Part shown: one piece after another, positions 10,032 to 19,287 of the stretch
How the letters are laid out: the number at the start of each line of letters is the position of its first letter
Position numbering within the stretch: the stretch's first letter is position 1
DNA from: an uncultured Bacteroidia bacterium
Lineage (GTDB): Bacteria > Bacteroidota > Bacteroidia > Bacteroidales > UBA932
Direction of reading: 5' to 3'
DNA: 64,000 bases
Assembly (NCBI GenBank): GCA_902774155.1
Contig: CACYHF010000008.1
Span: forward strand, 1 to 64,000
Made by a program: the position numbers and the translations under genes
Notes under the pieces: generated by a model
What the model was told of the DNA's origin: nothing
Database searches by the model: none
What the model saw: only the letters and a program-made list of their open reading frames with translations

Positions 10032-11008
10032 GGCGCTGGCTGCTCATACTGCTCTCTCTCTTCCTTTGCACTGCCGTGCATGCGGAAGAGGATATTAATA
10101 TCTCCGAAATTATTTTTGAGCATATCGGAGACGAGTATGAGTGGCATATTACGGAGTGGAAGGGGAAGCCCATCGCCATTCCGCTGCCCTGCATCGTGGT
10201 GGAAAACGGCGTGAAGATCTTCACGGCCCACCATGCGGAAGAACACGGCTACACTTTCAATGAGAACGGAAAGCTGGTCAATGCCAATACCGGAAAGCGG
10301 CCCATAGACCTGTCCATCACCAAGAACGTGCTGGCGCTGATCATGAGTTCCCTGCTGCTTTTGATTGTGGTGCTCATTACGGCCCGCTGGTACAAGCAGC
10401 ACGACTCCCTGGAAGAGGCTCCCACGGGTTTGGCATCGGCTATGGAACCGCTCATCGCCATGGTGCACGAAATGGCGCGGGAGAATATCGGCCCGGACTA
10501 CCGGAAGTTCTCTCCGTACCTGTGTATGGCCTTCCTCTGGATCCTGTTCAACAATTTCCTGGGCATCATGCCCTTCTTCCCGGGCGGGGCCAACCTTACC
10601 GGTAATATTGCCATTACCCTGGTGCTGGCCCTGTTCACCTTCTTCACGGTGAACCTGAACGGCACCAAACACTATTATAAAGAGATTTTCGCCCCGGAGG
10701 TTCCGGGCTTCCTCAAACCCATCATGCCGGTGATCGAGGTGTTCAGCGCCTTTATGAAGCCGGTTTCCCTCACCATCCGTCTGTTCGCCAATATGCTGGC
10801 GGGCCACATCATGATCCTTTCCATGGTGTGCATCATCTTCATCGTGGCCAAGTATGGTCCGCTGCTGGGATCGTCTATGACGGTGGTCAGTGTGCTCTTC
10901 GGCGTTTTCCTGGATGCGCTGGAGTGCCTGGTAGCTTTCATCCAGGCCTATGTTTTCACTATGCTCAGTTCCATCTACATCGGACTGGCCCGAGCCCACG
11001 AAGAATAA
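10028..11008 (+). CDS. atpB: F1Fo ATP synthase subunit a
   Basis: Membrane subunit a of Fo, 326 residues, which forms the ion half-channels against the c-ring. The N-terminus is a cleavable-looking signal sequence (MRRWLLILLSLFLCTAVHA) followed by about 90 hydrophilic residues, an extension usual in this phylum. The core helices follow, with SLTIRLFANMLAGHI carrying the essential stator arginine. The gene overlaps atpC by 4 bp and is followed by atpE after 20 bp. The C-terminal helices (AFIQAYVFTMLSSIYIGLA) are canonical. Confidence 0.96.
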   Translation: MRRWLLILLSLFLCTAVHAEEDINISEIIFEHIGDEYEWHITEWKGKPIAIPLPCIVVENGVKIFTAHHAEEHGYTFNENGKLVNANTGKRPIDLSITKNVLALIMSSLLLLIVVLITARWYKQHDSLEEAPTGLASAMEPLIAMVHEMARENIGPDYRKFSPYLCMAFLWILFNNFLGIMPFFPGGANLTGNIAITLVLALFTFFTVNLNGTKHYYKEIFAPEVPGFLKPIMPVIEVFSAFMKPVSLTIRLFANMLAGHIMILSMVCIIFIVAKYGPLLGSSMTVVSVLFGVFLDALECLVAFIQAYVFTMLSSIYIGLARAHEE

Positions 11009-11028
11009 TCTTTTAAATTCTTGATATT

Positions 11029-11286
11029 ATGATTTTAGCAACAATGATTCTCCAGGCTGCCGCGGGCGCTGCCCTCGGCAAGGCAGGTGCCGCCATCGGC
11101 GCCGCCATCGCTGCCCTCGCGGGTGCAATCGGCATCGGCAAAATCGGCAAAGCCACTATGGAATCCATCGCCCGTCAGCCGGAAAGCGCCGGTAACCTGC
11201 GTACGTCCATGATCATCGCCGCCGGTATGGTGGAAGGCGCCGCCCTCTTCGCCATCATCGTCGCTCTCCTGGCCATCCTCTTGTAA
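11029..11286 (+). CDS. atpE: F1Fo ATP synthase subunit c
   Basis: An 85-residue proteolipid forming the rotor ring. Two hydrophobic helices flank the polar loop ARQPE (48-52). The ion-carrying carboxylate is Glu69 in AAGMVEGAALFAI. The Na+-ligand pattern of Na+-type rings (Gln in helix 1 and Ser/Thr after the Glu) is absent: the helix-1 position is Ile, and Glu69 is followed by Gly-Ala. This favours proton specificity, by inference. Helix 1 is very rich in Gly and Ala (GAAIGAAIAALAGAIGIG), which is normal for c-ring packing. Confidence 0.96.
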   Translation: MILATMILQAAAGAALGKAGAAIGAAIAALAGAIGIGKIGKATMESIARQPESAGNLRTSMIIAAGMVEGAALFAIIVALLAILL

Positions 11287-11289
11287 GCT

Positions 11290-11796
11290 ATGAGCCTGGT
11301 TACGCCTGAATTCGGCCTTCTGTTCTGGATGGTCGTGATTTTCGGCCTCGTGTTTTTCCTCCTCGCCAAGTTCGGATTTCCCATCATCACGGACAGCGTG
11401 GACAAACGCAGCGCCAAGATTGCGCAGTCCCTGAAGGATGCCGATGAGATTGCAGCCCGCATGGAGGCGTGGAAGGTGGAACAGGCCCAGCTGCTGGAAA
11501 AAACCCGTCGGGAGCAGAGCGCCATCTTAAAAGAGGCCACGGAAACCAAGGCCCGCATCGTGGCCGATGCCAGGACCCAGGCCCGCGCCGAAGCCGACAA
11601 GATCCTGGCCGAGGCCAAGCTCCAGATAGCGGCCGAAAAGGAAAGCGCCCTGCGCGACGTGCGCCGGGAAGTGGCCCTCCTGGGTGTCCAGGTGGCCGAA
11701 AAGGTGCTCCGGCACGAGCTTTCCGACGAAGGCAGCCAGCGCGCTTTCCTGGACCAGCTGGTAGATGAAGCCAACGAGACCCCCATCCGCTCATGA
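11290..11796 (+). CDS. atpF: F1Fo ATP synthase subunit b
   Basis: Peripheral-stalk subunit b, 168 residues. A single N-terminal membrane helix (FGLLFWMVVIFGLVFFLLAKFGFP) is followed by a long charged coiled coil rich in Ala, Glu, Lys and Arg, ending in VAEKVLRHEL. It starts 3 bp after atpE and overlaps atpH by 4 bp (ATGA). Only one b-type gene is present, so the stalk is a homodimer. Confidence 0.95.
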   Translation: MSLVTPEFGLLFWMVVIFGLVFFLLAKFGFPIITDSVDKRSAKIAQSLKDADEIAARMEAWKVEQAQLLEKTRREQSAILKEATETKARIVADARTQARAEADKILAEAKLQIAAEKESALRDVRREVALLGVQVAEKVLRHELSDEGSQRAFLDQLVDEANETPIRS

Positions 11797-12353
11797 ACCG
11801 CAGCATCGTCATAACCCGCTACGCCCTGGCCCTGGTGAGGTATGTCCGGGAAACCGGACAGGGAGACATCGTGTGCTCCGAAGCCGAAACCCTGGTCAAT
11901 GCCCTGTACAAGGTGCCGGACTTGCGCCGGATGGTGACGGCGGCCGATGACGTGGTGGGCCCCTTCGAGAAGAAAAAACTCCTGCAGACGGCCCTGGGCA
12001 ACCAGATTTCCCCGGAGCTCAGCCGCTTTTTTACCCTCTTGAACCAGCGGGGCCGAATGGCGCTGGTGGAAGACATCCTGCGGGATTTCATCACCATCTA
12101 CCGCCGCAGCATCGGTATCCGCAAGGCGCACCTTGTAACGGTGAACGAACCTTCGGAGCGTCTGTTGCAGCGCCTCCGGGCCCTGGTGAAACAGAAGACC
12201 GGGGATGATGTAATCATTGAGGTGTCGGTAGACCCGTCCATCGTGGGCGGCTTTGTCTTCGACCTGGACGAATACCTGATGGATGCCAGCGTAAAACATC
12301 AGCTGGACCTTATCCGTGAAGAATTTATAGAAAGAAACAGAAGAATCATCTAA
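11793..12353 (+). CDS. atpH: F1Fo ATP synthase subunit delta
   Basis: A 186-residue delta (OSCP-type) subunit joining the peripheral stalk to the top of F1. It has the N-terminal helical domain ([18 protein letters not shown]) and the conserved C-terminal segment with [27 protein letters not shown]. It overlaps atpF by 4 bp and atpA by 1 bp (TAATG). Confidence 0.94.
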   Translation: MNRSIVITRYALALVRYVRETGQGDIVCSEAETLVNALYKVPDLRRMVTAADDVVGPFEKKKLLQTALGNQISPELSRFFTLLNQRGRMALVEDILRDFITIYRRSIGIRKAHLVTVNEPSERLLQRLRALVKQKTGDDVIIEVSVDPSIVGGFVFDLDEYLMDASVKHQLDLIREEFIERNRRII

Positions 12354-13936
12354 TGGCAATTTCCCTGAAACCCAGCGAAGTGAGCGAGATCCTCCTTGGA
12401 CAGCTCCGGGACATGAAAAACAATCTCCAGTTCGAAGAGATTGGCAAGGCCCTGCAAGTGAGTGACGGCGTAGTGCGCGTTTATGGCCTGGACCATGCCG
12501 AGGCAGGCGAACTGCTGGACTGCGGCTCCGGCGTGATGGCCGTGGTGATGAACCTGGAGGTGGACAACGTGGGCGCCGTGCTCATGGGACCCACGGACCT
12601 GCTGAAAGAAGGTATGGTGGTGCGGCGTACAGGACGAATCGCTTCTGTGGGTGTGAATGACAACATCCTGGGCCGTGTGATAGACCCGCTGGGCAACCCG
12701 CTGGACGGTCTGGGAACCATCGAAGGGGAGAAGCTGGATATGCCGCTGGAGCGCAAGGCGCCGGGTGTCATTTTCCGCCAGCCGGTGAGCGAACCGCTGC
12801 AGACGGGCCTGAAGGCCATCGATGCCATGATTCCCATCGGCCGGGGCCAGCGCGAGCTCATCATCGGCGACCGCCAGACCGGCAAGACGGCCATCGCCAT
12901 CGATACCATCATCAATCAGCGGGCCGCGTATGAGGCCGGTGAACCGGTGTATTGCATCTACGTGGCCATCGGCCAGAAGGGTTCTACCGTGGCATCCATC
13001 GTGAAGACGCTGCGGGAACACGGGGCCATGGACTATACCGTGGTGGTGGCGGCTACGGCTTCGGACCCGGCGGCACTGCAGTATTACGCGCCTTTCTCCG
13101 GCGCGGCCATCGGCGAATATTTCCGCGACACGGGCCGGCATGCCCTGGTAGTGTACGACGACCTCTCCAAGCAAGCGGTGGCGTACCGTGAAGTATCCCT
13201 TATCCTGCGCCGTCCTTCCGGCCGTGAAGCCTATCCCGGCGACATCTTCTACCTCCACAGCCGATTGCTGGAGCGGGCCGCCCGCATTATCGACCAGCAG
13301 GAGGTGGCCGCAGCCATGAACGACCTTCCGGAGGTGCTCAAAGACAAGGTGAAAGGCGGCGGCTCGCTCACGGCCCTGCCCATCATCGAAACGCAGGCCG
13401 GCGACGTTTCGGCCTATATCCCCACCAACGTGATTTCCATCACGGACGGTCAGATTTATCTGGAACAGAGCCTGTTCAACCAGGGCGTCCGGCCCGCCAT
13501 CAATGTAGGTATTTCGGTGTCCCGCGTGGGCGGCAGCGCCCAGGTGAAGTCTATGAAGAAAGTGGCCGGTACCCTTAAGATCGACCAGGCACAGTGGACG
13601 GAGCTGGAGGCCTTCTCCAAGTTCTCGTCGGATGTGGACAAGGTCACGGAACTGGCGCTGGACAAAGGCCGAAAGAATAACCAGCTGCTCATCCAGCCGC
13701 AGTACAGCCCCATGCCCGTGGGAGAACAGGTGGCCATCCTCTACTGCGGTACGCACGCCCTCATGCGGGACATTGCCATCGCGCAGGTGCGCCCCTTCCA
13801 GGAAGCCTTCCTGAGCCGCCTCCGTGCCGCCCATAAGGCCGATGTCCTGGAACCCCTGGCCGCCGGCAAACTCACCCCGGAAATCGAAAAGATCCTCACC
13901 GAAACCGCCGAATCGGTGATCCTGACCCTGAAGTAA
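12353..13936 (+). CDS. atpA: F1Fo ATP synthase subunit alpha
   Basis: Non-catalytic alpha subunit of F1, 527 residues. Key motifs are the Walker A GDRQTGKT at about 172-179, [16 protein letters not shown], the arginine-finger-containing [17 protein letters not shown], and the conserved [16 protein letters not shown] near the C-terminus. It overlaps both neighbours by one base (TAATG at each junction). The length is typical for the phylum. Confidence 0.98.
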   Translation: MAISLKPSEVSEILLGQLRDMKNNLQFEEIGKALQVSDGVVRVYGLDHAEAGELLDCGSGVMAVVMNLEVDNVGAVLMGPTDLLKEGMVVRRTGRIASVGVNDNILGRVIDPLGNPLDGLGTIEGEKLDMPLERKAPGVIFRQPVSEPLQTGLKAIDAMIPIGRGQRELIIGDRQTGKTAIAIDTIINQRAAYEAGEPVYCIYVAIGQKGSTVASIVKTLREHGAMDYTVVVAATASDPAALQYYAPFSGAAIGEYFRDTGRHALVVYDDLSKQAVAYREVSLILRRPSGREAYPGDIFYLHSRLLERAARIIDQQEVAAAMNDLPEVLKDKVKGGGSLTALPIIETQAGDVSAYIPTNVISITDGQIYLEQSLFNQGVRPAINVGISVSRVGGSAQVKSMKKVAGTLKIDQAQWTELEAFSKFSSDVDKVTELALDKGRKNNQLLIQPQYSPMPVGEQVAILYCGTHALMRDIAIAQVRPFQEAFLSRLRAAHKADVLEPLAAGKLTPEIEKILTETAESVILTLK

Positions 13937-14838
13937 TGCCTACATTAAAGGAAATAAAGGTCCGCATCGGGTCGGTGAAGAGTACGCTGAAGATTACTTC
14001 GGCGATGAAGTTGGTGGCGTCGGCCAAACTGCGGAAGGCCCAAAAGGCCATCGAGGCCATGCGCCCGTACGAGCAAGCCCTGCAGGATATTCTGGCCGCT
14101 GTTTCCGTTCCGGGAGCACAGGAGGCCCTTTTTGCTCCCGAAAAGGTGAAAGAAGCGGTTGCGGGAGCGGCGGAGGCCGTTTTTGCTCCCCGGCCGCGGG
14201 CCATTGTGGCCATCGCGTCCAATTCTTCGCTCTGCGGAGGCTTCAACGCCAATGTGATTGCCAAAGTGCGCAGCGTACGGCGTCCCGGGGATGTGGTGTA
14301 CTCCGTGGGCCGGAAGATGGCCGATGCGATGCGCCGCGACGGCTTCCCCAGTCCAAAGGAACTGAACGACCTGGCCGAACATCCGGCATACGGTCCGGCG
14401 GCGGAGTTGGTGGAGGATTTGACGAAGGATGCGGAAAAAGGCCGCATCGGTCAGGTGCTGCTGGTGTATACCCACTTTGTATCTACCGCCAAGCAGGTGC
14501 CGGTTGTGGAGCACTTGCAAAATTATTTTTCGCAAGGCTTTGCGAAAAACCAGTTTTCTTCGGCTATCACGACGCCAACGCACGTAGATGCCATCATTGA
14601 ACCCAACCGGGAGGAACTCCTGGCGGAGCTCCTGCCCAAAACACTGAAACTAAAGCTGTATGCCGCCCTGCTGGACAGTGCTGCGGCAGAGCACGCGGCC
14701 CGCACGGTGGCCATGCAAACCGCCACGGACAACGCCGAGAATCTGCTCTCCGAACTTACCCTCCAGTACAACAAGGGCCGTCAGCAAAAGATAACCTCTG
14801 AAATCCTGGACCTCGCCGGAGGCCAGGCCGAGCAATAG
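13936..14838 (+). CDS. atpG: F1Fo ATP synthase subunit gamma, carrying an inserted 27-residue repeat peptide
   Basis: Central rotor shaft, 300 residues. The N-terminal helix (LKEIKVRIGSVKSTLKITSA) and C-terminal helix (ATDNAENLLSELTLQYNKGR) are canonical, as is SSLCGGFN. Between helix 1 and the first strand, residues 58-85 contain two FAP-ending repeats (ALFAPE and AVFAPR). Their DNA forms two hairpins of identical size. The same element occurs in frame in the MATE gene at 20424. The loop is a surface position where length varies among gamma subunits. A second odd stretch near residue 200 (NYFSQGFAKNQF) is encoded over a perfect 10-bp inverted repeat. It is the last gene of the operon. Confidence 0.95.
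   Translation: MPTLKEIKVRIGSVKSTLKITSAMKLVASAKLRKAQKAIEAMRPYEQALQDILAAVSVPGAQEALFAPEKVKEAVAGAAEAVFAPRPRAIVAIASNSSLCGGFNANVIAKVRSVRRPGDVVYSVGRKMADAMRRDGFPSPKELNDLAEHPAYGPAAELVEDLTKDAEKGRIGQVLLVYTHFVSTAKQVPVVEHLQNYFSQGFAKNQFSSAITTPTHVDAIIEPNREELLAELLPKTLKLKLYAALLDSAAAEHAARTVAMQTATDNAENLLSELTLQYNKGRQQKITSEILDLAGGQAEQ
14111..14191 (+). repeat. 81-bp paired-hairpin element, copy 1 (inside atpG)
   Basis: There are two 30-bp units, 14111-14140 and 14162-14191, separated by 21 bp. Each unit has arms of the form CGGGAGC and GCTCCCG around 16 bp; the last base of the second unit deviates. The two units are also similar in their centres (GGAGGCC followed by five T). The element is a multiple of three and reads through in frame as PGA...LFAPE...AGA...VFAPR. 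The same architecture, spacing and reading frame occur at 20424-20504. Confidence 0.85.
14526..14549 (+). repeat. Perfect 10-bp inverted repeat inside atpG
   Basis: TTTTTCGCAA and TTGCGAAAAA flank a 4-base loop GGCT. The A/T content is unlike the surrounding GC-rich codons. It lies in a region of gamma (FSQGFAKNQF) that I do not recognise from other gamma subunits, so it may be a second small insertion. Confidence 0.6.
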
Positions 14839-14841
14839 CCT

Positions 14842-16203
14842 ATGAAAACCTACATCCAAGAAAACAAAGAGCGGTTCTTCGAGGAACTGTTCTCCCTGCT
14901 GCGGATTCCGTCCGTCAGCGCCAAGCCGGAACACAAGGCCGATATGTACCAATGCGCAGTCAGGCTGGTGGAGTTACTGAAAGAGGCCGGCGCCGATGAC
15001 GCCCAGGTGTACGAAACCGCCGGTCATCCTGTTGTTTACGGCTACAAGGATATGGGCGCGGAGAAGACCGTGCTGGTCTATGGCCACTACGATGTGCAGC
15101 CGCCGGAACCGCTGGAGAAATGGCGTACGGACCCCTTCGAGCCGGTCTTCGCCAAGGACCCCGCCACCGGGGAAGAAGCCATTTACGCCCGCGGCGCCAA
15201 CGATGACAAGGGCCAGCTCTTCATGCACCTGAAAGCCTTCGAATTCCTGCTCAAGACAGGTAAACTCAAGCACAACGTGAAGTTCCTCTTCGAAGGAGAG
15301 GAAGAGATTGGCAGCGGCTCCTTGCCCGCCTGGGTGGAGGCCCACAAAGACCTCCTCAAGGCCGACGTGATCCTGGTCTCGGACACCACCATGATTTCCG
15401 AAAAGGTGCCGTCCATCAACTGCGGCATGCGCGGCCTGGCCTATCTGGAAGTGAAGGTGACCGGTCCCAACAAGGATCTGCACTCCGGTCATTACGGTGG
15501 TGCGGTGGCCAATCCCATCAACGAGCTCTGTGCGCTCATCGCCTCCCTGCACGACGCCGATGGCCGCGTCACCATCCCCGGCTTCTACGACGATGTGGTG
15601 GAATTATCGGCCGATGACCGGGCGCTGCTGAACAAGGCACCCTTCGACCTGCAGGAATACAAGGATTTCCTGGATATCAGGGAGGTGAAAGGGGAGAAGG
15701 GCTACACTACCCTGGAGCGTACCGCCATCCGGCCTTGCCTGGACGTGTGTGGTATCTGGGGCGGCTACACGGGTGCCGGTGCCAAGACCGTGCTCCCTTC
15801 CGTCGCGCACGCGAAGGTGTCCATGCGGCTGGTGCCCTGGCAGACATCGGCCAAGATAACCAAGCTTTTCCAGGAGCACCTCCAGCGCATTGCACCACCG
15901 TATATCAAGGTGGAGGTGACGCCTTGCGAGGGCGGTGACGGCTTCCTCATTCCCATCAGCTCGCACGCGTACCAGGCGGCGTCCCGCGCCATGGCCGAGG
16001 TCTACGGCATCGAGCCGGTCCCGGCCCGGGGCGGCGGCTCCATCGCCATCCTGGCCGCCATGCAGCGCATCCTGGGCATTGACCCGCTCCTGATGGGGTT
16101 CGGCCTGGAGCGCGACACCATCCATTCGCCCAATGAAAGCTACCTCCTGCGCCAGTTTTTCGCCGGTCTGGAGTCCATCGCTTTGTTTTATCAGTATTAT
16201 TAG
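14842..16203 (+). CDS. M20 family metallodipeptidase
   Basis: A 453-residue dinuclear zinc peptidase of the M20 (CNDP/carnosinase-like dipeptidase) group. Metal and catalytic positions are visible: GHYDVQP (His ligand and Asp), GANDDKGQ (bridging Asp), EGEEEIGS (catalytic Glu and Glu ligand), LVSDT (Asp ligand) and DTIHSPNES (His ligand). The lid or dimerisation domain includes LHSGHYGGAVANP. There is no signal peptide, so it is cytoplasmic and probably hydrolyses dipeptides from amino acid fermentation. It begins 3 bp after atpG and may be read through from the atp operon. Confidence 0.92.
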   Translation: MKTYIQENKERFFEELFSLLRIPSVSAKPEHKADMYQCAVRLVELLKEAGADDAQVYETAGHPVVYGYKDMGAEKTVLVYGHYDVQPPEPLEKWRTDPFEPVFAKDPATGEEAIYARGANDDKGQLFMHLKAFEFLLKTGKLKHNVKFLFEGEEEIGSGSLPAWVEAHKDLLKADVILVSDTTMISEKVPSINCGMRGLAYLEVKVTGPNKDLHSGHYGGAVANPINELCALIASLHDADGRVTIPGFYDDVVELSADDRALLNKAPFDLQEYKDFLDIREVKGEKGYTTLERTAIRPCLDVCGIWGGYTGAGAKTVLPSVAHAKVSMRLVPWQTSAKITKLFQEHLQRIAPPYIKVEVTPCEGGDGFLIPISSHAYQAASRAMAEVYGIEPVPARGGGSIAILAAMQRILGIDPLLMGFGLERDTIHSPNESYLLRQFFAGLESIALFYQYY

Positions 16204-16255
16204 TACTTGTTCTTAAAAAGTGTTACCTTTACAAGACTAAAACTAATTAATCCAA

Positions 16256-17182
16256 ATGAAAGTTGGTGAAATCCTGCAACCGCTGGCCACCTTTAAGTTC
16301 TGGAAAGAGCTGGTCATCATGACCGTGGCCATGTTCATTGCGGCGGCGGCCGTGTACTATTTCCTTATGCCCAGCAACCTGGTCATCGGTTCCATCACCG
16401 GTCTGTCTATGGTGATTTCCAGCCTCTTCGGCCTGGCGGGCATAACGGTGAAGGTGTCCCTGGTGGTCACCATCATCAACGCCGCCCTGCTCATTATGGC
16501 GTGGTTCCTGATTGGCAAGGAGTTCGGTGCCAAGACCGTGTACACGGCACTCATCCTGGGTCCTTTCATCGAGATTTGGGAAAAGATCCTGCCGGTGAGC
16601 CGCCTTATGGAGCCCGGCCAGCCTTCGCTTATGGGAGACATCTGGTTCGATCTGTTGTGCTTTGTCCTCATCCTCAGCATCTCGCAGACCATCCTCTTCC
16701 ACATCAACGCCTCCACCGGCGGCCTGGACATCCTGGCCAAGATCATCAACAAGTATCTGCACTTCGACATCGGCACCTCCGTAACGGTAGCCGGCGCCCT
16801 CATCTGCTGCTCGGCCTTTGCGGTGAACCCGTTCCGGATGGTGGTCATCGGCCTCATTGGCACCTGGATCAACGGCCTTGCGCTGGACTATTTCACCGCC
16901 AGTCTGAACCGCCGCAAACGCGTGTGCATCATCTCCTCGCAGCATGAGCGCCTTCGCAAATACATCATCGAAGAGCTGCAGCGCGGCTGCTCCCTGTACA
17001 ATGTAACGGGCGGCTACCACGGACACCAGAATGTCGAAATCCAGGCCCTGCTCACCCAGGACGAGTTCGCCAACCTGATGGACTATATGCGGGTCAACGA
17101 TATCCACGGCTTTATCACCGCCGGCAACGTGAACGAAATCTACGGAGACTGGAATCAGAAGAAGAAAAAGAAAAAAATCTAA
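16256..17182 (+). CDS. YitT family membrane protein (DUF161 + DUF2179)
   Basis: 308 residues with about six membrane helices in the first 200 residues (MTVAMFIAAAAVYYFLMPSN, GSITGLSMVISSLFGLAG). A soluble C-terminal DUF2179-type ferredoxin-like domain follows (RKYIIEELQRGCSLYNVTGGY, then VNDIHGFITAGNVNEIYG). The protein ends in a poly-lysine tail. The family is a membrane protein of unclear function, possibly transport. A weak -7-like TACCTTTA lies at 16224-16231. It is monocistronic, with a weak hairpin after it. Confidence 0.88.
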   Translation: MKVGEILQPLATFKFWKELVIMTVAMFIAAAAVYYFLMPSNLVIGSITGLSMVISSLFGLAGITVKVSLVVTIINAALLIMAWFLIGKEFGAKTVYTALILGPFIEIWEKILPVSRLMEPGQPSLMGDIWFDLLCFVLILSISQTILFHINASTGGLDILAKIINKYLHFDIGTSVTVAGALICCSAFAVNPFRMVVIGLIGTWINGLALDYFTASLNRRKRVCIISSQHERLRKYIIEELQRGCSLYNVTGGYHGHQNVEIQALLTQDEFANLMDYMRVNDIHGFITAGNVNEIYGDWNQKKKKKKI

Positions 17183-17260
17183 AATTTTCTTCTGAATGGA
17201 TGTTTTGGCACGGTATTCGAAATAGGAGGTGTCAGACATAAATATTGATACCTTACCATA

Positions 17261-17293
17261 CCCCGCGGCCAATTGTGAAATTCGCTTGCGGGG
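17261..17293 (+). terminator. Possible hairpin terminator after the YitT gene
   Basis: CCCCGC pairs with GCGGGG, with AATT/AATT inside, and a T-rich stretch follows. The stem is short and its distal arm overlaps the -33-like bases of the next promoter, so the assignment is weak. Confidence 0.4.
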
Positions 17294-17315
17294 ATTTCTT
17301 TTATTTGTACCTTTG
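17285..17315 (+). promoter_or_regulatory. Promoter of the HAD hydrolase operon
   Basis: CTTG at 17285-17288 (one mismatch to TTTG) and TACCTTTG at 17308-17315 are separated by 19 bp. Only 8 bp separate the -7 element from the ATG at 17324, so the leader would be extremely short. Confidence 0.75.
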
Positions 17316-17323
17316 CAATCAAG

Positions 17324-17935
17324 ATGGTTAGTGCAATTGTTTTTGACATTGGCGGCGTGCTGGTAGACCTGGATGTCCAGGCCTGCCTGCGGGCCTTTCG
17401 GGAAGATTTAGGTTTTGAACGCATTACGGAGCTCTTAGACCCCAGCCACCAGAAAGGCATCTACGGGGAAATGGAAGCCGGCCGTCTGAGTGCGGATCAT
17501 TTCCGGGAGCTCATCCTGGCCGAATCCCGTCCCGGCAGTACCAAGGCCGACGTAGACCGCGCTATGGGCGCGCTCCTGGTGGGGATGCCGCCGGTTACGG
17601 CCCGCTTGGTCAACGAACTGAGCACCCGTTACCCCCTTTACCTCCTTTCCAACAACAATCCCATCTCTATGGCGCGCACCTATGATCTGTTCCGGGAAGC
17701 CGGTGTGGATCCCCAGCGCACGTTCAAGGCGCAGTTCATCTCCTGCGATATGCAACTGATGAAACCCTCCCAGGAATGTTATCGGGAGGTGGTCCGCCGG
17801 ATCGGCCTGCCTGCGGAGGAAATTCTTTTCATCGATGACAACGGGACCAACGTGGAGGCTGCGCGCGTGTCGGGTATGCAGGCGCGCTATTATGCTCCCG
17901 GTTCAGACTTGTCGCTTTTACTGGCCGATTTATAA
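17324..17935 (+). CDS. HAD superfamily hydrolase (subfamily IA)
   Basis: A 203-residue cytoplasmic phosphatase-like protein. Motif I is FDIGGVLVDLD with the nucleophile Asp. Motif II is YLLSNNNP. The motif III lysine is in QLMKPSQECY, and motif IV is FIDDNGTNVEAA. The FDxGGV form resembles YihX-type sugar-phosphate phosphatases. The substrate cannot be assigned. Its stop overlaps the start of the following organophosphate-type transporter by one base (TAATG), which hints at dephosphorylation of an imported phosphate ester. Confidence 0.88.
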   Translation: MVSAIVFDIGGVLVDLDVQACLRAFREDLGFERITELLDPSHQKGIYGEMEAGRLSADHFRELILAESRPGSTKADVDRAMGALLVGMPPVTARLVNELSTRYPLYLLSNNNPISMARTYDLFREAGVDPQRTFKAQFISCDMQLMKPSQECYREVVRRIGLPAEEILFIDDNGTNVEAARVSGMQARYYAPGSDLSLLLADL

Positions 17936-19287
17936 TGTCCCTGTACACCCCTTTCCGCATCAGCAAGCCGCGGGCCCAAATGGTTCCCGCGGAGGCGGTG
18001 GAAGCCACCTATAAGCGGCTGCGTACACGTACGTTCTGGGGCGTGACAGTGGTCTATACGCTGTATTACGTTTGCCGGATGACGCTGGGCGTGGTGAAGC
18101 AGCCGCTCATCGACGGCGGTGTGCTCACGGCCGGGCAGCTGGGTATCATCGGGTCGGCCTTCTATTTCGTGTACGCGGTGGGCAAGTTCGTCAACGGCTT
18201 CATTGCCGATTACTGCAATATCCGCCGCTTTATGGCGGCCGGTATCGCCATCTCTGCGGTGGTGAACTTGCTGCTGGGCGCGCTGGGCTTGTTGCAAGGT
18301 CCGCTGGGCTTCGGCTCGGTGGTGATGATGCTGTTTTTCGCTGTCCTTTGGGGCGTGAACGGCTGGGCATCCAGTATGGGTTCGCCGCCCGGCACCATCA
18401 GCCTTTCGCGCTGGTTCCCGCTTTCCCGGCGCGGTACCATGTATAGTGTTTTCAGTTCCACGCCGCAGCTGGGCAAGGCGGTTTCCATGATTATGACGGG
18501 GGTCATCGTGACGGTGGCCGGCTGGCAGTGGGGTTTTCTGGCAGCAGCCGTAGCCGGTTTCATCGGCCTGCTTCTTTCGCTGGTCTTTATTTCCGATACG
18601 CCTGAAAGCGAGGGACTTCCTTCCGTTCAGGAACTGTCCGGGGAACCCGTGCGCGAGATGGACAAACAGCCCACCAAACAGTTGCAGAAGTGGGTGTTCC
18701 GGCATCCGGGCATCTGGGTCATCGCCATCTCCACGGCGTTCCTGTACATTACCCAGCACGCCGTGAGCGACTGGGGCGTGCTGTTCCTGCAGAAGCAGAA
18801 AGACTTTTCCCTGGAGCGGGCCACGCAGGTCATCGGTCTGGCCGAAGTCTTTGGCGTAGCCGGCAACCTGGCCGCCGGGTGGCTGTCGGACGTAGTGTTC
18901 CGCGGGAACCGGGCCCGGCCGGTGGTCCTTTCCGGTATTCTGGCTGTACTTTCTCTTGCCGGTTTCCTGTTCCTGGGCGGCGGTTTTGGCCAGAACATGG
19001 CATTTGTGGCCCTGTTCAGTTTCGCGTTCTCCGTAGTTTTCTGCATTGTGGCCGGCCTTATGGCGCTGGACTTCGTCCCGCGCAAGGCCACCGGCGCCGC
19101 CCTGGGCATCGTGGGCATTTCCAGTTATGCTGCGGCTGGATTGCAGTCCGTCGTCAGCGGTTACCTGATCCAGGATTACTCCGCTGAGGGCGTTTTCGAC
19201 TTCGGCCCCGTTTCCCTTTTCTGGATTATTGCCTGCCTCCTGGCCTTCGTCCTCCCCGTTATCGGCTGGAAATATTTACGAAAGTAA
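17935..19287 (+). CDS. MFS transporter, organophosphate:phosphate antiporter family (GlpT/UhpT-like)
   Basis: A 450-residue, 12-helix permease. After a hydrophilic N-terminus comes a first helix with FWGVTVVYTLYYVCRMTLG, then GSAFYFVYAVGKFVNGFIAD and SRWFPLSRRGTMYS, features of the glycerol-3-phosphate/hexose-phosphate antiporters. It would exchange a phosphorylated metabolite for phosphate across the inner membrane. It is coupled to the HAD hydrolase upstream. Its 3' end overlaps the convergent MATE gene by 12 bp, leaving no room for a separate terminator. Confidence 0.88.
   Translation: MSLYTPFRISKPRAQMVPAEAVEATYKRLRTRTFWGVTVVYTLYYVCRMTLGVVKQPLIDGGVLTAGQLGIIGSAFYFVYAVGKFVNGFIADYCNIRRFMAAGIAISAVVNLLLGALGLLQGPLGFGSVVMMLFFAVLWGVNGWASSMGSPPGTISLSRWFPLSRRGTMYSVFSSTPQLGKAVSMIMTGVIVTVAGWQWGFLAAAVAGFIGLLLSLVFISDTPESEGLPSVQELSGEPVREMDKQPTKQLQKWVFRHPGIWVIAISTAFLYITQHAVSDWGVLFLQKQKDFSLERATQVIGLAEVFGVAGNLAAGWLSDVVFRGNRARPVVLSGILAVLSLAGFLFLGGGFGQNMAFVALFSFAFSVVFCIVAGLMALDFVPRKATGAALGIVGISSYAAAGLQSVVSGYLIQDYSAEGVFDFGPVSLFWIIACLLAFVLPVIGWKYLRK

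Noticed and set aside
11029..11286. Sodium-specific ATP synthase.
   Set aside because: The residues needed as Na+ ligands are not present in subunit c.
17870..17900. A 30-bp stretch in the HAD gene with CGGG...GCTCCCG spacing like one unit of the element.
   Set aside because: The left arm (CGGGTAT) does not pair with the right arm, and the residues GMQARYYAPG are normal for HAD hydrolases, so it is coincidence.
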